From positions 124,001 through 188,000 of the forward strand of contig CAJNYU010003062.1 of assembly GCA_905331475.1 (NCBI GenBank): 64,000 bases of DNA. The letters run 5' to 3'. A program made the position numbers and the translations under genes. This document shows positions 37,658-49,797 of the stretch, piece after piece; within the stretch, counting starts at the first letter, position 1, and each line of letters starts with the position of its first letter. The notes beneath the pieces were generated by a model. That model saw only the letters and a program-made list of their open reading frames with translations, was not told where the DNA came from and searched no databases. This DNA comes from Rotaria socialis (lineage: Eukaryota; Rotifera; Eurotatoria; Philodinida; Philodinidae).

Positions 37658-38440
37658 TTTTGATTATCTAAAATGAATCGAAAAATCTAATTTAGAAATT
37701 TTGTTTTTCTCCAAAAAAATCAAAGCAACTGTGAATATTTATATTGTGACTAGATAGACACTTCACCTGTAGTTTAGAAAAAAGGACTTTATAATAAAAT
37801 ACGATCGATTTATAACAATCATTGATAAGAACAAAAAATCATGTTTTTATGTGTCAGAAAAAAAATAAAGTAATGATATTGAATAGAAATAAGCTACTGG
37901 ATGCAGGCTTGAATATCGCGTAGCTAAAAGGTAACGTCTTTGATTTATAGCTAAAATGCTTGATGTTATTCTCATAGGATAATCTTCACATTAAAATAAA
38001 ATAAATGTCAATGTATCCATATTAAACAATCAGATAGTGTGTATGACAGACAAGCTCTTCGGTGTATATATTCTGCTCGTTTTTTTTTAAATATAAAGTT
38101 TATTGCAAATAAACATTCATTATTTATTTTCAATTCGAACAGGCCATCTTAACTTTTGCAAAATAATAAAAAAATATACTCTCAAGATAATCAAAGTAGC
38201 AGAATATAAAAACAAACCTGGCATCAATAGTGTTAAAATAGTCATAAGCACTCGATTTAGATTTTAATAATATGTTTATTTATTGTTCTGAAGTTTTTTT
38301 TTGTATTATATTATAAATCTATTTTATTACTATAGAGAGTAATACTATCGTGTGTTTTTTTTTGCTTTTCTTAAATGTCAAGTGTAACTCTAAATAATCT
38401 ACTTTCGTAAAAATCCAACACAATAAGTGTCATGGGTATC

Positions 38441-38471
<31 letters not shown>

Positions 38472-39635
38472 GAATTGTCATATGCAATGCGGTACTTTTC
38501 TTGTATATATCTGTACTACTTACCTGATAAAAAAAACGAGTATTTTCTTCCTTTTCGCTTTCTCTCCTTATAGGCTTTTGTTCTTACCTAATGATGTACT
38601 CATGGCTACCATCTACCCAATTGGTTTGCTGTTATTTTTTTCAATTTTGTAAAACAAGAAAAGAAAAAGATATACGTGACTTTTATATTAAGACAATAGC
38701 TGCATATGTGAGCATCTATCTTATGCTATCGCCACCATCGTTTTTTTTCTCTTGACTGTACAATGAAATAAACTTTCTTTTTCCTTGTGGGCTATTTTGT
38801 TTTTTCATCATTGATCATGTGAATTTTCTAAAGGATAAAGAAAAAAAAAGAATGATTATTAACTCATTTAGATAGTATTTTAGCTATTCATGGTAGCATG
38901 TATTTAATGACAAGAATTGATAAATAAGAATATGATTACCTTAAGTATGTTGCAAATCAAAAGATAGACATACATGAAATATAGTAGTCTTATATAACTA
39001 TACGAGCTTCGAAAACAGAACTCAACCAATTTCTACAAAATAACTAGAACATTTTTTTACCTCCTTTCACTTCTATGCATATAAGCGCAAGTTTTTCTTT
39101 TTCTTTTCTACAAGGTTTTTTCGCATGTGAATATGGATGCACTCGAAATGTGAAACAAAGAGATAGACAAAAAGAGCAACAATTGCAATATGATTGCTAT
39201 GGCAACAGTAGTCTCGTTTTTTTTATTCATTTTTGTTTTTCTAATGCCATTTATTTATCAAATATCACTTAATGGTAGATTAACTGTGTTCTCAAATGTA
39301 TCTAATATTTAATGAAAAGTTTAGTTATAAACATCAGCGACTTGCTCAGAACATAAACTATATGAATTTAAGGTTTAATTCTCTGCAAACAAGAGACAAA
39401 AGAGGAAAATGAAACCAATATTCTTTCTTCATCTTTGATATTTATTTGTAATTGTAATAGTTACAAAATATTTTATGAAAAATAATAGAACCCGTTTCTG
39501 GCACACACGGAATATACTCGATATAAACAGAGAAAAATTGCACAATTAAACAAATCATTTACAAAAACAAATTTCATTCATTGATTTGTTTTATTTCCCT
39601 TTTTCGATCACTCGTCGATGAATATTTTCTAGACT
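37658..39635. other. Intergenic, about 2 kb
   Basis: AT-rich sequence without supported exons. An (ATT)n microsatellite lies at 38441-38471. Confidence 0.6.
38441..38471. repeat. (ATT)n microsatellite
   Basis: About ten copies of ATT in tandem, intergenic. Confidence 0.9.
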
Positions 39636-40697
39636 AAAGACAGTTAGCACATGTTAGAACTAAAAAGAGCACTTGCCACCGGTGTTTTATTAAGCGTTGA
39701 CGCTGTTGTTCATTTATTTCTTCCTGTATTTTTTCGATCAATTGATTTCGCTCTTTCTCGACCTTCTCATTTCATTTTTGTTGAAGCTTGCGTAGTATTT
39801 CTATTCTCACTCTTTCATTTTGTTGCCATGTTCTTGTTGTAATTTATTCAACCATATCGCTTCATCTTCTTCATCACTCTGAAGATAGGATACACACGAA
39901 AAGATCTCTGCGATCATCATGCGCATTCATTAGACTTACATAGAGTGAGTCATCCGAAAAAGAAAGTGGCGTAGTTGTAGGATTTGTGACGCATGCTAGA
40001 GGTAAATTGTAGCTAGGTGATACACTAAGTCCAAAAGAAAATATCGTTTGGTAAATGCCTGTCATACATTAAAATGTTTTTGAGACATTGAGATGGCATT
40101 AATTGATCGTTGACTGCCCGTCTGAAAAAATGAATAGAGAAAAACGTTTTCTTTCCATATAAACAAAACTACATCACTTACAAATCAAACTGATCAACAG
40201 GATTAGAGCATACATAGAAAAACAACGCCGGTTATAGCTCCAATGCATGCATTGAAATAGTAAGGTACACAAAACGAGTTCCACGAAATGTTTCTATTTA
40301 TATTGATAGGAAAACGTCTGGGTACTTTTTTTCGCATAAGACTTGTAATACTATAGGTATTTTCCTTCGAATTTCTTGGTGTTAGGTACTGAGAAAAGAA
40401 ACTATTGACAAATCTCACGTTGCTTTTGCTTGTTGACGTGTCTGGACTGCATTAACACTTAAGAAAATAAAATATTGATAAAACTCAAATGTGTTTATTC
40501 GAGTGTAAAAATTTTCGTTAAACAAGTAATCTATTTAGAATTACACACCGTATGGACTTGTAAGCAGTCAGGAATGTTCCGTAACTTCAGACACAGTAAT
40601 ACGACATCGTAAACCATCGCTAGTATCATTATATACGACCGGAGCCTCACTGAAATACTGTCCGTCTATACACCACAAACGACTGTATACAGCCTAA
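39636..40697 (-). pseudogene. Decayed multi-exon coding remnant with a coiled-coil part
   Basis: Several protein-like pieces lie in order on the minus strand. At 40540-40690 the reading is AVYSRLWCIDGQYFSEA..., and at about 40430 VNAVQTRQQAKAT. At 39955-40025 it is SPSYNLPLACVTNP... ending SDDSLY, which splices at a good GTAAGT...CAG intron to SDEEDEAIWLNKLQQEHGN (about 39840-39885). There the frame is lost, and the coiled coil resumes one frame over with an in-frame TGA before NEKVEKERNQLIEKIQEE (39690-39750). Frameshift plus stops argue for a pseudogene. The family is not recognised. The NAVQTRQQAKA piece is reminiscent of linker sequences in retrotransposon polyproteins, but this is weak. 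Confidence 0.45.
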
Positions 40698-41741
40698 TGT
40701 GGATTTCACAGATTCTTTATAGTATATGTATAATTATTTGCTTGCACTCATCCTTGAAAAATCATTAATACAAAACTTTTTATTGACATTCTTAATAGAA
40801 AAACAAATGAGACCGAAAAAAGTTGCAAAAATAGCTTGACTCGATTCGAATCGGCTGCAAAGTGAATTTCTTCATGAATGCTCAATAGACTAGCAAAATT
40901 TCTCTGAAGAAATATAACCTGCCCCTAGATAAAAAAAAAAAGAGAGACTATCTAACGTTTCTTAATCCAATTATGTTTGTTGTCGGTCCATCTCTGGTAC
41001 TATACGCTTATTTGTGTTCAATCTGAAGCTATCTTTTTGTTCCAAACAACGAACTGATGCACAACTACTTTTAGACAAAAATGATTTTTCAATTAGCTTA
41101 AAACTGAAACAAACAGACTAAATTATATCTACTAGATAGTTTATCCACTTTCCTGTCATGCAAACAATAAGAGTTGATTCAGCTTACCTATTTCATACGA
41201 AAAAATATTCAGATTTCCGGTTATAAGAAAGCAAATAAAATAAAATACTTGTGATTAATTTTCATTCAATATACGGATTACTAGCTCGTGCTCCATTTTC
41301 AAGTTCTCTTGACTTATCCATATCAATGACAAAAGATATTTTTTTGAGTGTATGTTATTCTATGAACCAGTATATTACAAATAGTAAAACTGCTTGAAAT
41401 ATTTTGTTTATCCCAAGTGAGAAAGGTATGTTATACGGGAGATTTATAAAACAAATTCTTTCTTAAATTCAATGCAGCTATTTATTCGTGTCAATCTGAC
41501 ACATGCCAGACGTAATTATTGTTACCAATAAATTTTACTACATGCAAAAACAAAAAATTATTTAACGAAGCCAAAAGAAAAGGCCACAAGGATAAATAAG
41601 ACGTCCGCTTGACGCAAAAAGAATCAGTAGCGAAAAAATCATTATCCGACAATATGGCGTCGTAAGATACAATGCTTATTACAATAAATTAAGAGAAGTG
41701 ATAAATAAAGTCACAGACGGAGAAACAAAAACACAAAAAAA
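40698..41741. other. Intergenic
   Basis: About 1 kb upstream of the remnant and downstream of FZR1; nothing recognised. Confidence 0.6.
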
Positions 41742-43756
41742 TTATCGCATTTGATAGAGTCCATTAAATTTCGAATCGGGATTTCTTGTACATTTTGCTT
41801 TTGGAAATACACTCCAAAATCGAAGTGTTTCATCACCAGAACCGGTTACAATCGATTCGCCATCGGGACTCATTGCTAAATAGAGAACACGTAGACGATG
41901 TCCGATTAATTTAGCTAATGGCTCCATGGTTGGATATTTCCAAAGAACTATATGATTTTCTGTAACGCCATGCGTTGAAACTAGTTCATTCGGAGAATTC
42001 TTCGACCATATTAATTGACATACTTGAGAACCTGTATCAAATACATTTGATGTTTGACATGTTAACGATGAACGAAAACGTATATGTCGATCAGCTGCAC
42101 CACCGCCCGATGCTAAAAGACCATGTTGATGTGGTGACCAAGCTATAGCTTTAACAGCAGCTATATGATCATTAAATGAATGTAATGGTTGTGTTGACTG
42201 ACTTTTTGACCAGAGAAATAAATTATTATCATTTCCTCCACTAGCAAGTATAGATTTATCATGTGACCATTTAAGACCACAAACTTCTTGTGTATGACCA
42301 CGAAGATGATTTACAGTGGATTGTTGACGTATGTCATGTTCTAAAATTGATCGATCACGTGAACCAGAACATAATGACCAATCGTTCCAAGCAAGTACAC
42401 CAACACGATTTGTATGTTTACATATAGATTGTATACGTTTTCGAGTTGTAACATCATATATATGTACATGACCACGTTGAGTACCTAATAGATTAGAAAG
42501 ATTGTTTAGTATATTTCTGTATGATGGTATGTTTACATATTTCATGTGTACTACTACAACTATTGTCTCGGAATGGATTTCGTCCGTTCAATAGTTATGC
42601 ATGTTCGAAGAAGACAAATGAACTACGAGAGATTTTTCCGTGATGATAGAAGTGAATTGAGAAAAACCATCGATAGTCGAACGTATTTAAAATTGTACAG
42701 GATGAATAAATAAAAATTGATCTATCATCAATACATACGTTGTGTGAATTATAAAATTCAGGAAATCTATTCTAATTTTCGAAGAGATATATCTACCTCC
42801 GATAGCAAAAAGCAACGACTAACTAACTTAAATTCTTACTACTACTCGATCGAACGGTGATCACTATCATAGTTAAGACGAATAATTTCGTTTTCTGTTT
42901 CGATACATTAGGTAATATTCTTACCAACAGCTATTATATTTGACCATTCCGACCAATTCACTGATGTAACTGTATCTGAACCGATAATATTCAATCGATG
43001 ATTATTTGGCACTGGTAATTGTGTATGTGTAAAATCACATAACAACTGAACACTATTTGATTGAGCATTGTGTAAATAGACACAGGGTCCTAATGCAACA
43101 CTAAGAATATTTGATGGTGACCAATCAATTAAATTTAAATAAAAATCATCTTGTAGATCGGGTGCATCTAAAACTTTATATGGAAGTTCAGGAATATGTC
43201 GAATTTTTCTGTTTGGTGAAAAAAGTAAATTTAATGATGCATTAGATATCGGTGATCGACTAAAATGTTGTTTAGTAATTAAATTTGTTTTCGATGGAGT
43301 CGTTTGATGACGTTCAGAATAACGAAATATGGACGTGTTTTCTTTACTGATTACAGTTGATTTTGATGTTGTTACTGTTTTTGAATTTTCATAATTTGTA
43401 TTTGGTACATCAGAAATTTTCAATATCGAATCAATATTTGTATTTAATAACGTATTTTGTAACAATTGATCGTATACAAGTAAATCTGGTGCACTCGCTG
43501 TTACACCAGAGCTAAGACCGATTTCATTGAGTTCATATTTACATTTTTTATTTGGTGATGAACACTGTGATTTGCAAGGTGATGGCAACGGTGAAATATT
43601 TACTTCATAGTGAAGATTTGATGCCGACAGAGAAGATCGAAGTGGAATGTATCGATCACTTGCTTTAATAGGCGATTGTATTGGACTGGTGTATGATGAT
43701 AATGAATTTTGTCCATTCATAGATAGCAGAAGACGACGCTCAAATTGAGCATCCAT
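41742..43756 (-). CDS. FZR1: Fizzy-related/Cdh1, APC/C activator
   Basis: Two exons (43756-42925 and 42484-41742) join in frame (AVG|TQRGHV) to 524 residues. The start at 43756 gives MDAQFERRLL, matching the FZR1 opening; an upstream in-frame Met (43795) is read through probable intron sequence. The C-box is DRYIPLR (residues 34-40). The linker ends in IPELPYKVLDAPDLQDDFYLNLIDWS, the family hallmark before the seven WD40 repeats (GSRDRSILEHDIR, EVCGLKWSHDKSILASGGND, AAVKAIAWSPHQHGLLASGGG, LYLAMSPDGESIVTGSGDETLRFW). The protein ends LYQMR, where the family normally has an Ile-Arg tail that docks on the APC/C. Cdh1 recruits D-box and KEN substrates to the APC/C in late mitosis, G1 and meiosis. 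Two unusual WD40 substitutions are noted in the findings. Confidence 0.93.
42485..42924 (-). other. Unusually long (440 bp) intron of FZR1
   Basis: Donor G|GTAAGA at 42924 and acceptor CTATTAG|G at 42485 give a clean in-frame join. Most introns in this window are 45-70 bp. I see no gene or element in it. Confidence 0.75.
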
Positions 43757-46695
43757 TTGATAAAAGAAAACAAATGAAATAAATACAGCGAACAAAAATG
43801 ACTAGATTACAGATCTATAAAAGAAAAGGTCGAATTGATTAAATCATATTGAATGACAGTAGTGTATGACGAACATTTTGTTCTGCAGTATCAATATGAA
43901 GCCAAAATGTTCAATACAGCAAAGAATCATTTAAATTCAGTAACTTGAAATTCCTAGAGGACATATTTCGATTCTTCCACTCTCTTAAATTTGAAAAAAA
44001 AAACCTACGCAATTATAGTAGAGACATGATGATCAAGATGAACCGATATTGAACGGTGTTGTATGGGAATGCGTGTCCATTGTCTTGAAAACAAAGACCA
44101 TTGATGAAGAAAGAACAAAATAGCAGCCAATATGAAAAAAAATAAAATTTGATCTCATTTTCAACATTAATAAAATGCTTGTAGCAAAGTCAAAATTAAC
44201 TACTTCAATTAAGCGTTACTCTTGAAGACAGAAAGTATCAACATTTATATTATATAGTACAACGAAGACTTTTGATAGATGTCGTTATATGTTCCAAGTC
44301 TAAGTTTGTCAAGTTTGCCCCAAGATGATCATTACGATAGTGTGAATAGCACGATCTCTCAAGTGACTTTTAAGTTCTTTATATGCCTTAACAACTTCAC
44401 GAGTATTTATTCAGTTACACACTAATGGATAATACACATGGAAGATTGTAAATGACCCTAATCAGTCTAAGTACTCGCTGAGATATTCATCTTTTTCTTT
44501 TGCAGACAATTCTACGAGAGAAAATTATTCCTATTTAACAGCAACTTCCGCCTGCGATATAATTACGTTAACTGCAATATTGCTACCAAAGTTCATCTTA
44601 TATTCTGTCTAGAAATAGTGTAATTTCAGTTGTAATGAAAAGTTATCGTGTTTGTTTTATTGTATTCTATCATGTCTCTTGTCGTTTTGTGCTAATTATT
44701 CATATGTTTGCTTTTTGTCACGCGTGGTCAATGAATAAAAGGAACTACACATTCTGACCTGTATGAAACCAATCGAACTTTAAGAAAAAGTAGATTAAGC
44801 CAATAGATTGTATATGTATATATTGAATTCAAAGTAATTAAAGCTTCATTTCCTCACTGTTTATATTGACATACAAATAAATTCTAATTACTTGACCATG
44901 TATTGATATTTATTTTTGTCAATAAAAAATCTTATTTTTTGAGTCTTTCATCCATGAGACGGTCTGAAAATACGGCTTGATTAGTCACTGTCAAATGTTC
45001 TAATCAGCACATACGATGCAGAATGATGTGTCTTTCAATAGACAATCAAATGAAGAAATTCTTCTCTTCAACTATAATGAGATGACTAAATGTTTAGTCT
45101 GCAATAAAGTATTATAATAGTTCATAATGAATTTCGTGATAATTTAAAAACTTCATCATAATGAGAAGTCTCAAACGTTAACATATTATCCAGACCACAT
45201 CTATGTTACTCCTATTCTCTTTCCGGAAACGTTTTTGGTGACACAAGGAAATTAGTTTATCATTTACTATTATTTTATGTTCGTAAATTATCTAGGGAAA
45301 AGAAATAAGAATAAATCTCTCTGTTTGTCATACTAGAATGTGCTTCGTTCAAAAGCGTGACTTCTTGGCAATATTTGTTATTTATAACAATTGATAATAT
45401 TCTAGAATGTCCAAAACTTTAATACATATTTGAATTGATGAATAATATCTTTCATAGTGATTCATACATGTAATTCATTAAGGAGTAGACACAACAATTT
45501 TACGGTTGTTAAAGTAAACCTACGTTGTTCTCCATAGACAAACTAATTTTTTCGAATTCCGCAAAAATAGGTCCTAACAAAATAGCTTCATATTACTATA
45601 GAGAGAAGAAAACAGTTTGTAACTGATCGTCTTAAGGCCTGTGCATAAAGAAAAATTTCATTATTTCTCGAGAGAAAGGCTCATATTTTATTCAAATGAT
45701 AACATAAAAGACGCTGTGCCCGGACAAGAAAAAGTTAAATATATGAACCTTTTTCAGCATATCCATCGTTCAATAGAACCTACATAATGCAAATAGTCTC
45801 GACCCTCAAGCAGTTTGCCAGTTGTGAGACTGCTCTCGTTAGAAATAAAATTCACTGAAACATTTCAATATCATCAATAGAAATATTAAAGATGCTTAAT
45901 GGTCATTTGTTTTGCCTCAGTTTCGATACCTTTTCAACATAATATTATTCATGACTGTTGAGCTTGATTGGTATTTCGAATCATCACTGGCCACTCAAGT
46001 ATTCAACATAATCATATCGAGTTTTTTCTCTTTAATTAAAAAAAAGAACAGTAGCAACGAACACACACACGCGGTAGCGGCAAACAAAACAAAAAAGACG
46101 AATGATTGGTATACATTTGTGATGAACAAGAAAAACAGTGGGATATAAAGAAAAAGAGACACAGTCTCAATTTTCATATGCATGAATTAATGATTTCGTA
46201 GTAAGTGGTAAGACAAAAGAAACAGTATAAAAACGAAGAAGAGAAGAAAAAAGAAACGAAAACAAATGTGTGTTGCATATGTGTAGCATCAATCCATGTG
46301 TTTTTTTTTGGGCGCAACAATAAAAGAGAAAAATAAAAAAAACAACAATGAATAAAGAGGTCGTATTTGCATAAGTGCAAAACAACAATAATAATAATAA
46401 CAACAGTCAAAACAAGAGAGAGAGAGAGAGAGAGAAAAAGTTGATTAGTGAAGTACCTAGGAAAATTTTTAGATTGATATCATAACGAGGAAAAAAAAGA
46501 GAGCAGTTCCTTTTTTTCTTCAGATACGAAACGATTCATTCACCAGGCTCTCGAACATCACACGCATAAAAGAAAAAAACAAATAACACAACTCATGTAA
46601 AACTGTTCTAGATTATGTGCGACACGCTTTTTGTTCTTGTTGTTGAATAATACCAGCGAAAAATCAATTGTAGTGCAAGAATAGATTTCATTTGA
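43757..46695. other. Intergenic, about 2.9 kb
   Basis: AT-rich. It has no supported exon, and a (GA)n run sits at about 46413-46434. It contains the presumed FZR1 promoter and the SERBP1 3' flank. Confidence 0.6.
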
Positions 46696-48911
46696 TTATT
46701 TTTCTTCTTTCAAAAGAATAGGAAAATCAAGCGTATTGGCAAAATCAAATTTATTAGGGTCTACAGCAGATCGATTGTGATCGCCACGCGTAGAATTTCT
46801 ATATGTGCGACGATATTCTCCACGACCCGATCCTTGCCCTAATAGATTCATATATTTCATTGTGAGAATTCAAAAAAACGTGAACTACTAACTTGGTCCA
46901 CCATAGGGTCTTGTTTGTTGTTGTTGTTGTTGTTGTTGTGGTTCATCTGGTTTATATTCACCGATCTGCTGATACGATCGTCCTTGTTGTTGATTTGGCG
47001 ACTTAGCTAGAAGGGACAAAAAGGAAGTGAAGATTGTTTTGATGAGCGTATTTATTATTTACATGTTTGATAATCATCTCGATATGATCGATCATGAACA
47101 CGACCTGCACCACGGCGAGGTCCACTATAACCACCACGTGGAAGGTCAACAGGTTTAAAGCGAAATTGAATTGTGATGATTTTCTTTTTTCCAACTGTAT
47201 TTTCTTCATCAATTTCTTCTTCACTTTCATTTTCTAAACAAAAATATTATGCTTCCATTGATTACTAATAGCAAAATTTACCTTCTTCTTCACTTTCTTC
47301 TTCTCCTTCCTCATCGTTTTTTTTTCGATATACATGCTTAAAATTTTGCCAATTCTTTGGATCTTCACCTTCATTAGCAGTACGTCTATTAAATTGAGGT
47401 ACTTTGTCATGTTGAGCTTGTTTCTTAGCTTCTAATTGTTTTTTATATTCGTCTAATGTCATCTGTTTTTCGGCTTCATCAACTTGCTCTGCCCAACCTT
47501 TGGATGCGCCTGCTGCTGCTTCTGTTTCTGTTTGATCTGCTGCATCAGTTGTTTCACTAGAATTGATTTTTTATTTTCGTATTTATTGCCAAAAAAGAAT
47601 AGATCTTACTTCGTTGCGCGAGCTTCTTCAGGATTTTCAGTTGGTTTACCATAATTATGTGCGCCAGCACCATCTTTTTTCTCAAAAGGCTTTACACCTC
47701 TATAAAAAGAAAAGAAAATCTTAAAACAGATGTGATCTACGTTTTTCAACTTACGAATATGAACGTGGCTGACGATCATGTTGACGACGATATTGTCGAT
47801 AGTTTTCCTGACCTCCTTCACCACCTTCATGTTCATATTGATTTTGACGATCACCACCATAATTACGATTATTACGAAAAACTCGCGGGCGAAAAGGGCC
47901 TCGACCTCGTCGCATTTCATTACTTCCGAATTGTTCTTCTGATTGTGGTGCAACTGTATCAGCATCTTGACTAGCAATTGTAGTTGATTGAGCAAAAGTA
48001 CTATCAACATTTGAGCTATAGACAGAAACAGAAGAAGCTTTTTGTCAAAAACGTTTTCTATACATTTTTGTTTACATACTCGGCACTCGGTTGTTGTCCA
48101 GTAGTTTCTTGTGCACCGTCTTCATTGTTTCGGTTTCCAAAGTGACCGCGTCCACGTCCACCGCGACCACGTCCTCGGCCATCACCACGACCTCCTTCAT
48201 AAAATCCACGTCGCGGTCCACCTCGACCTCGGCCGCGACCACGGTAGCCACCAAAATTTTGATTTTGATTTTCCCAATTATTACCACTTTGTTCGAAGTC
48301 ATTTGTTTCATTTGTTGCTGGTTGATTGTCAAATTTATTAAAACGTTGTTGACCACCACCACCACCACGATAGTTACCGTCATAGGCGGGTCGATCTTGA
48401 CCACGACCACCACCGCCACGATAGCTACCTTCATACACGGGTCGATCTTGGCCAGCACTACCACCACGTCTCCAAGAACCACGACCACCTAAAAGCAAAC
48501 TACAATTTATAAGAAATAAAAATAAACTCTTTCACCTCGACCACTATCAACACGTGATTGTTGATTATTATTATCAGCTGGAAAATTTGTTGTTTGTTGT
48601 TGTTGTTGTTGTTGTCGTCTTTGATCAGTATTTGCTGGTTTTCCGGCTACATTTTCTTTATTAGGTTTTGCTGTAGTAGTAGTACTGGCAGATTGTGTAG
48701 TGCTAGTTGCAGCTACCGATGGTGTTGTTGTTTTAGTCGTTGTTTTTTTTTTCGATGTACTAGCTGCTTGTTTTGAATCTTTAGAAGATTTTTTTGATTT
48801 TTCTTCTGGTTGAGTTTTACTGGCAATAAAATCATCAGGATCTTCGTCATGATCAACTAAATCAATGAAACGATTTCCTGTGCTAATACCGTATTCGAAG
48901 TTGAGCACCAT
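46696..48911 (-). CDS. SERBP1: SERBP1/HABP4-family RNA-binding protein
   Basis: The start at 48911 (MVLNFEYGISTGNRFIDLV) resembles the family N-terminus. Disordered Ser/Thr/Lys and Gln-rich sequence follows, then long RGG-rich tracts (RGRGRGRGGPRRGFYEGGRG and others, 48058-48490). The conserved core has GVKPFEKKDGAGAHNYG (about 47640-47700), WAEQVDEAEKQMTLDEYKKQLEAKK (47400-47500) and a basic-acidic segment (KKNDEEGEEESEEEG). An arginine-rich tail ends in DPNKFDFANTLDFPILLKEEK, stop 46696. About nine short-intron exons. SERBP1/HABP4 proteins bind mRNA and ribosomes, occupying the mRNA channel of idle 80S ribosomes. The GGR/GAC repeats make other frames open across the same exons; they are not genes. 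It lies divergent to BRSK. Confidence 0.9.
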
Positions 48912-49797
48912 TATTTTTGATTACAAAAAAATATCTTGTCACAAATTACAGGATTGCATCTAAAAAAGAATTAACAAAAAAATAACGGTTATTCATATGG
49001 ATCCGGCAAAATAATCTTAGGAGACATTATATTTTCAAAAATCAAATTAAATTAAAAAATTTCCATCCGATCAGCTCCTTTTTTTATGAACTTACTATGA
49101 TTAAGGATAATTTGTGTTTGTGATTAACTAAACGAGTTCACGTACAATGTTACCAATTGGTAGGTAGAGTAATAGAGAAAAAAAAAGAATAAATGGTCTA
49201 TCGGTGACCTATATGGTAGAAAAGTAAGTGTCTATCGAAAGAACAAACCAGAGACAATGAGCTGGAGAGAGAGAAGTATGAATATCGGAAAGAATTTCGG
49301 TGCTTAGCAAAAGTCAAATTAACATCGTTAAAGAGGTCATTCGGAGTGAAAATTTTTACCAAGAAAAAATCTAGTTAAATTTTTATTATTATTTTAGACT
49401 GAAAGTAATTTTATAGAATAAGTGGGAAGTAATATGAAAAAGAAAAGGATTTTATTTTCTAAATGCATTCTTTTGATATTTTTATGCATTCACAGAAAAT
49501 AAGTAACGATTATGGTTGTTTGTCTATCCACGATTTACCACGGTTGCCAAAGTAAATTGTTATCCTATTTCAGTTATTGAAGAGAGACAGATATATATAT
49601 ATATATATACATATATGCTATGTTTTGATGACATTTATTATATATGAGCTAGTTATTGGTCGTTTAGAGAACATAATGTGTAGTAGCTGATAGGTCTGTC
49701 TTTCTATTTCTTGTTCATTCAATCAATATGTAAGTTTGTTTATTTGCTTATAGTCGATCGGAACTGATTATTCTGTTTTGTTTTAATATTTCAAGCA
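48912..49797. promoter_or_regulatory. Divergent intergenic region SERBP1 / BRSK
   Basis: This 886-bp gap separates two outward-reading genes and should hold both promoters. A (TA)n run lies at about 49592-49610. No specific factor site is claimed. Confidence 0.5.

Noticed and set aside
45995..46410. Minus-strand Phe/Leu/Cys-rich open frames
   Set aside because: They arise from A-rich low-complexity DNA on the plus strand; translated poly-Phe and Leu without signal or domain structure.
48058..48498. Several overlapping long open frames on both strands
   Set aside because: They are out-of-frame readings of the RGG-repeat exons of the SERBP1-like gene, open because the repeat lacks stop codons.
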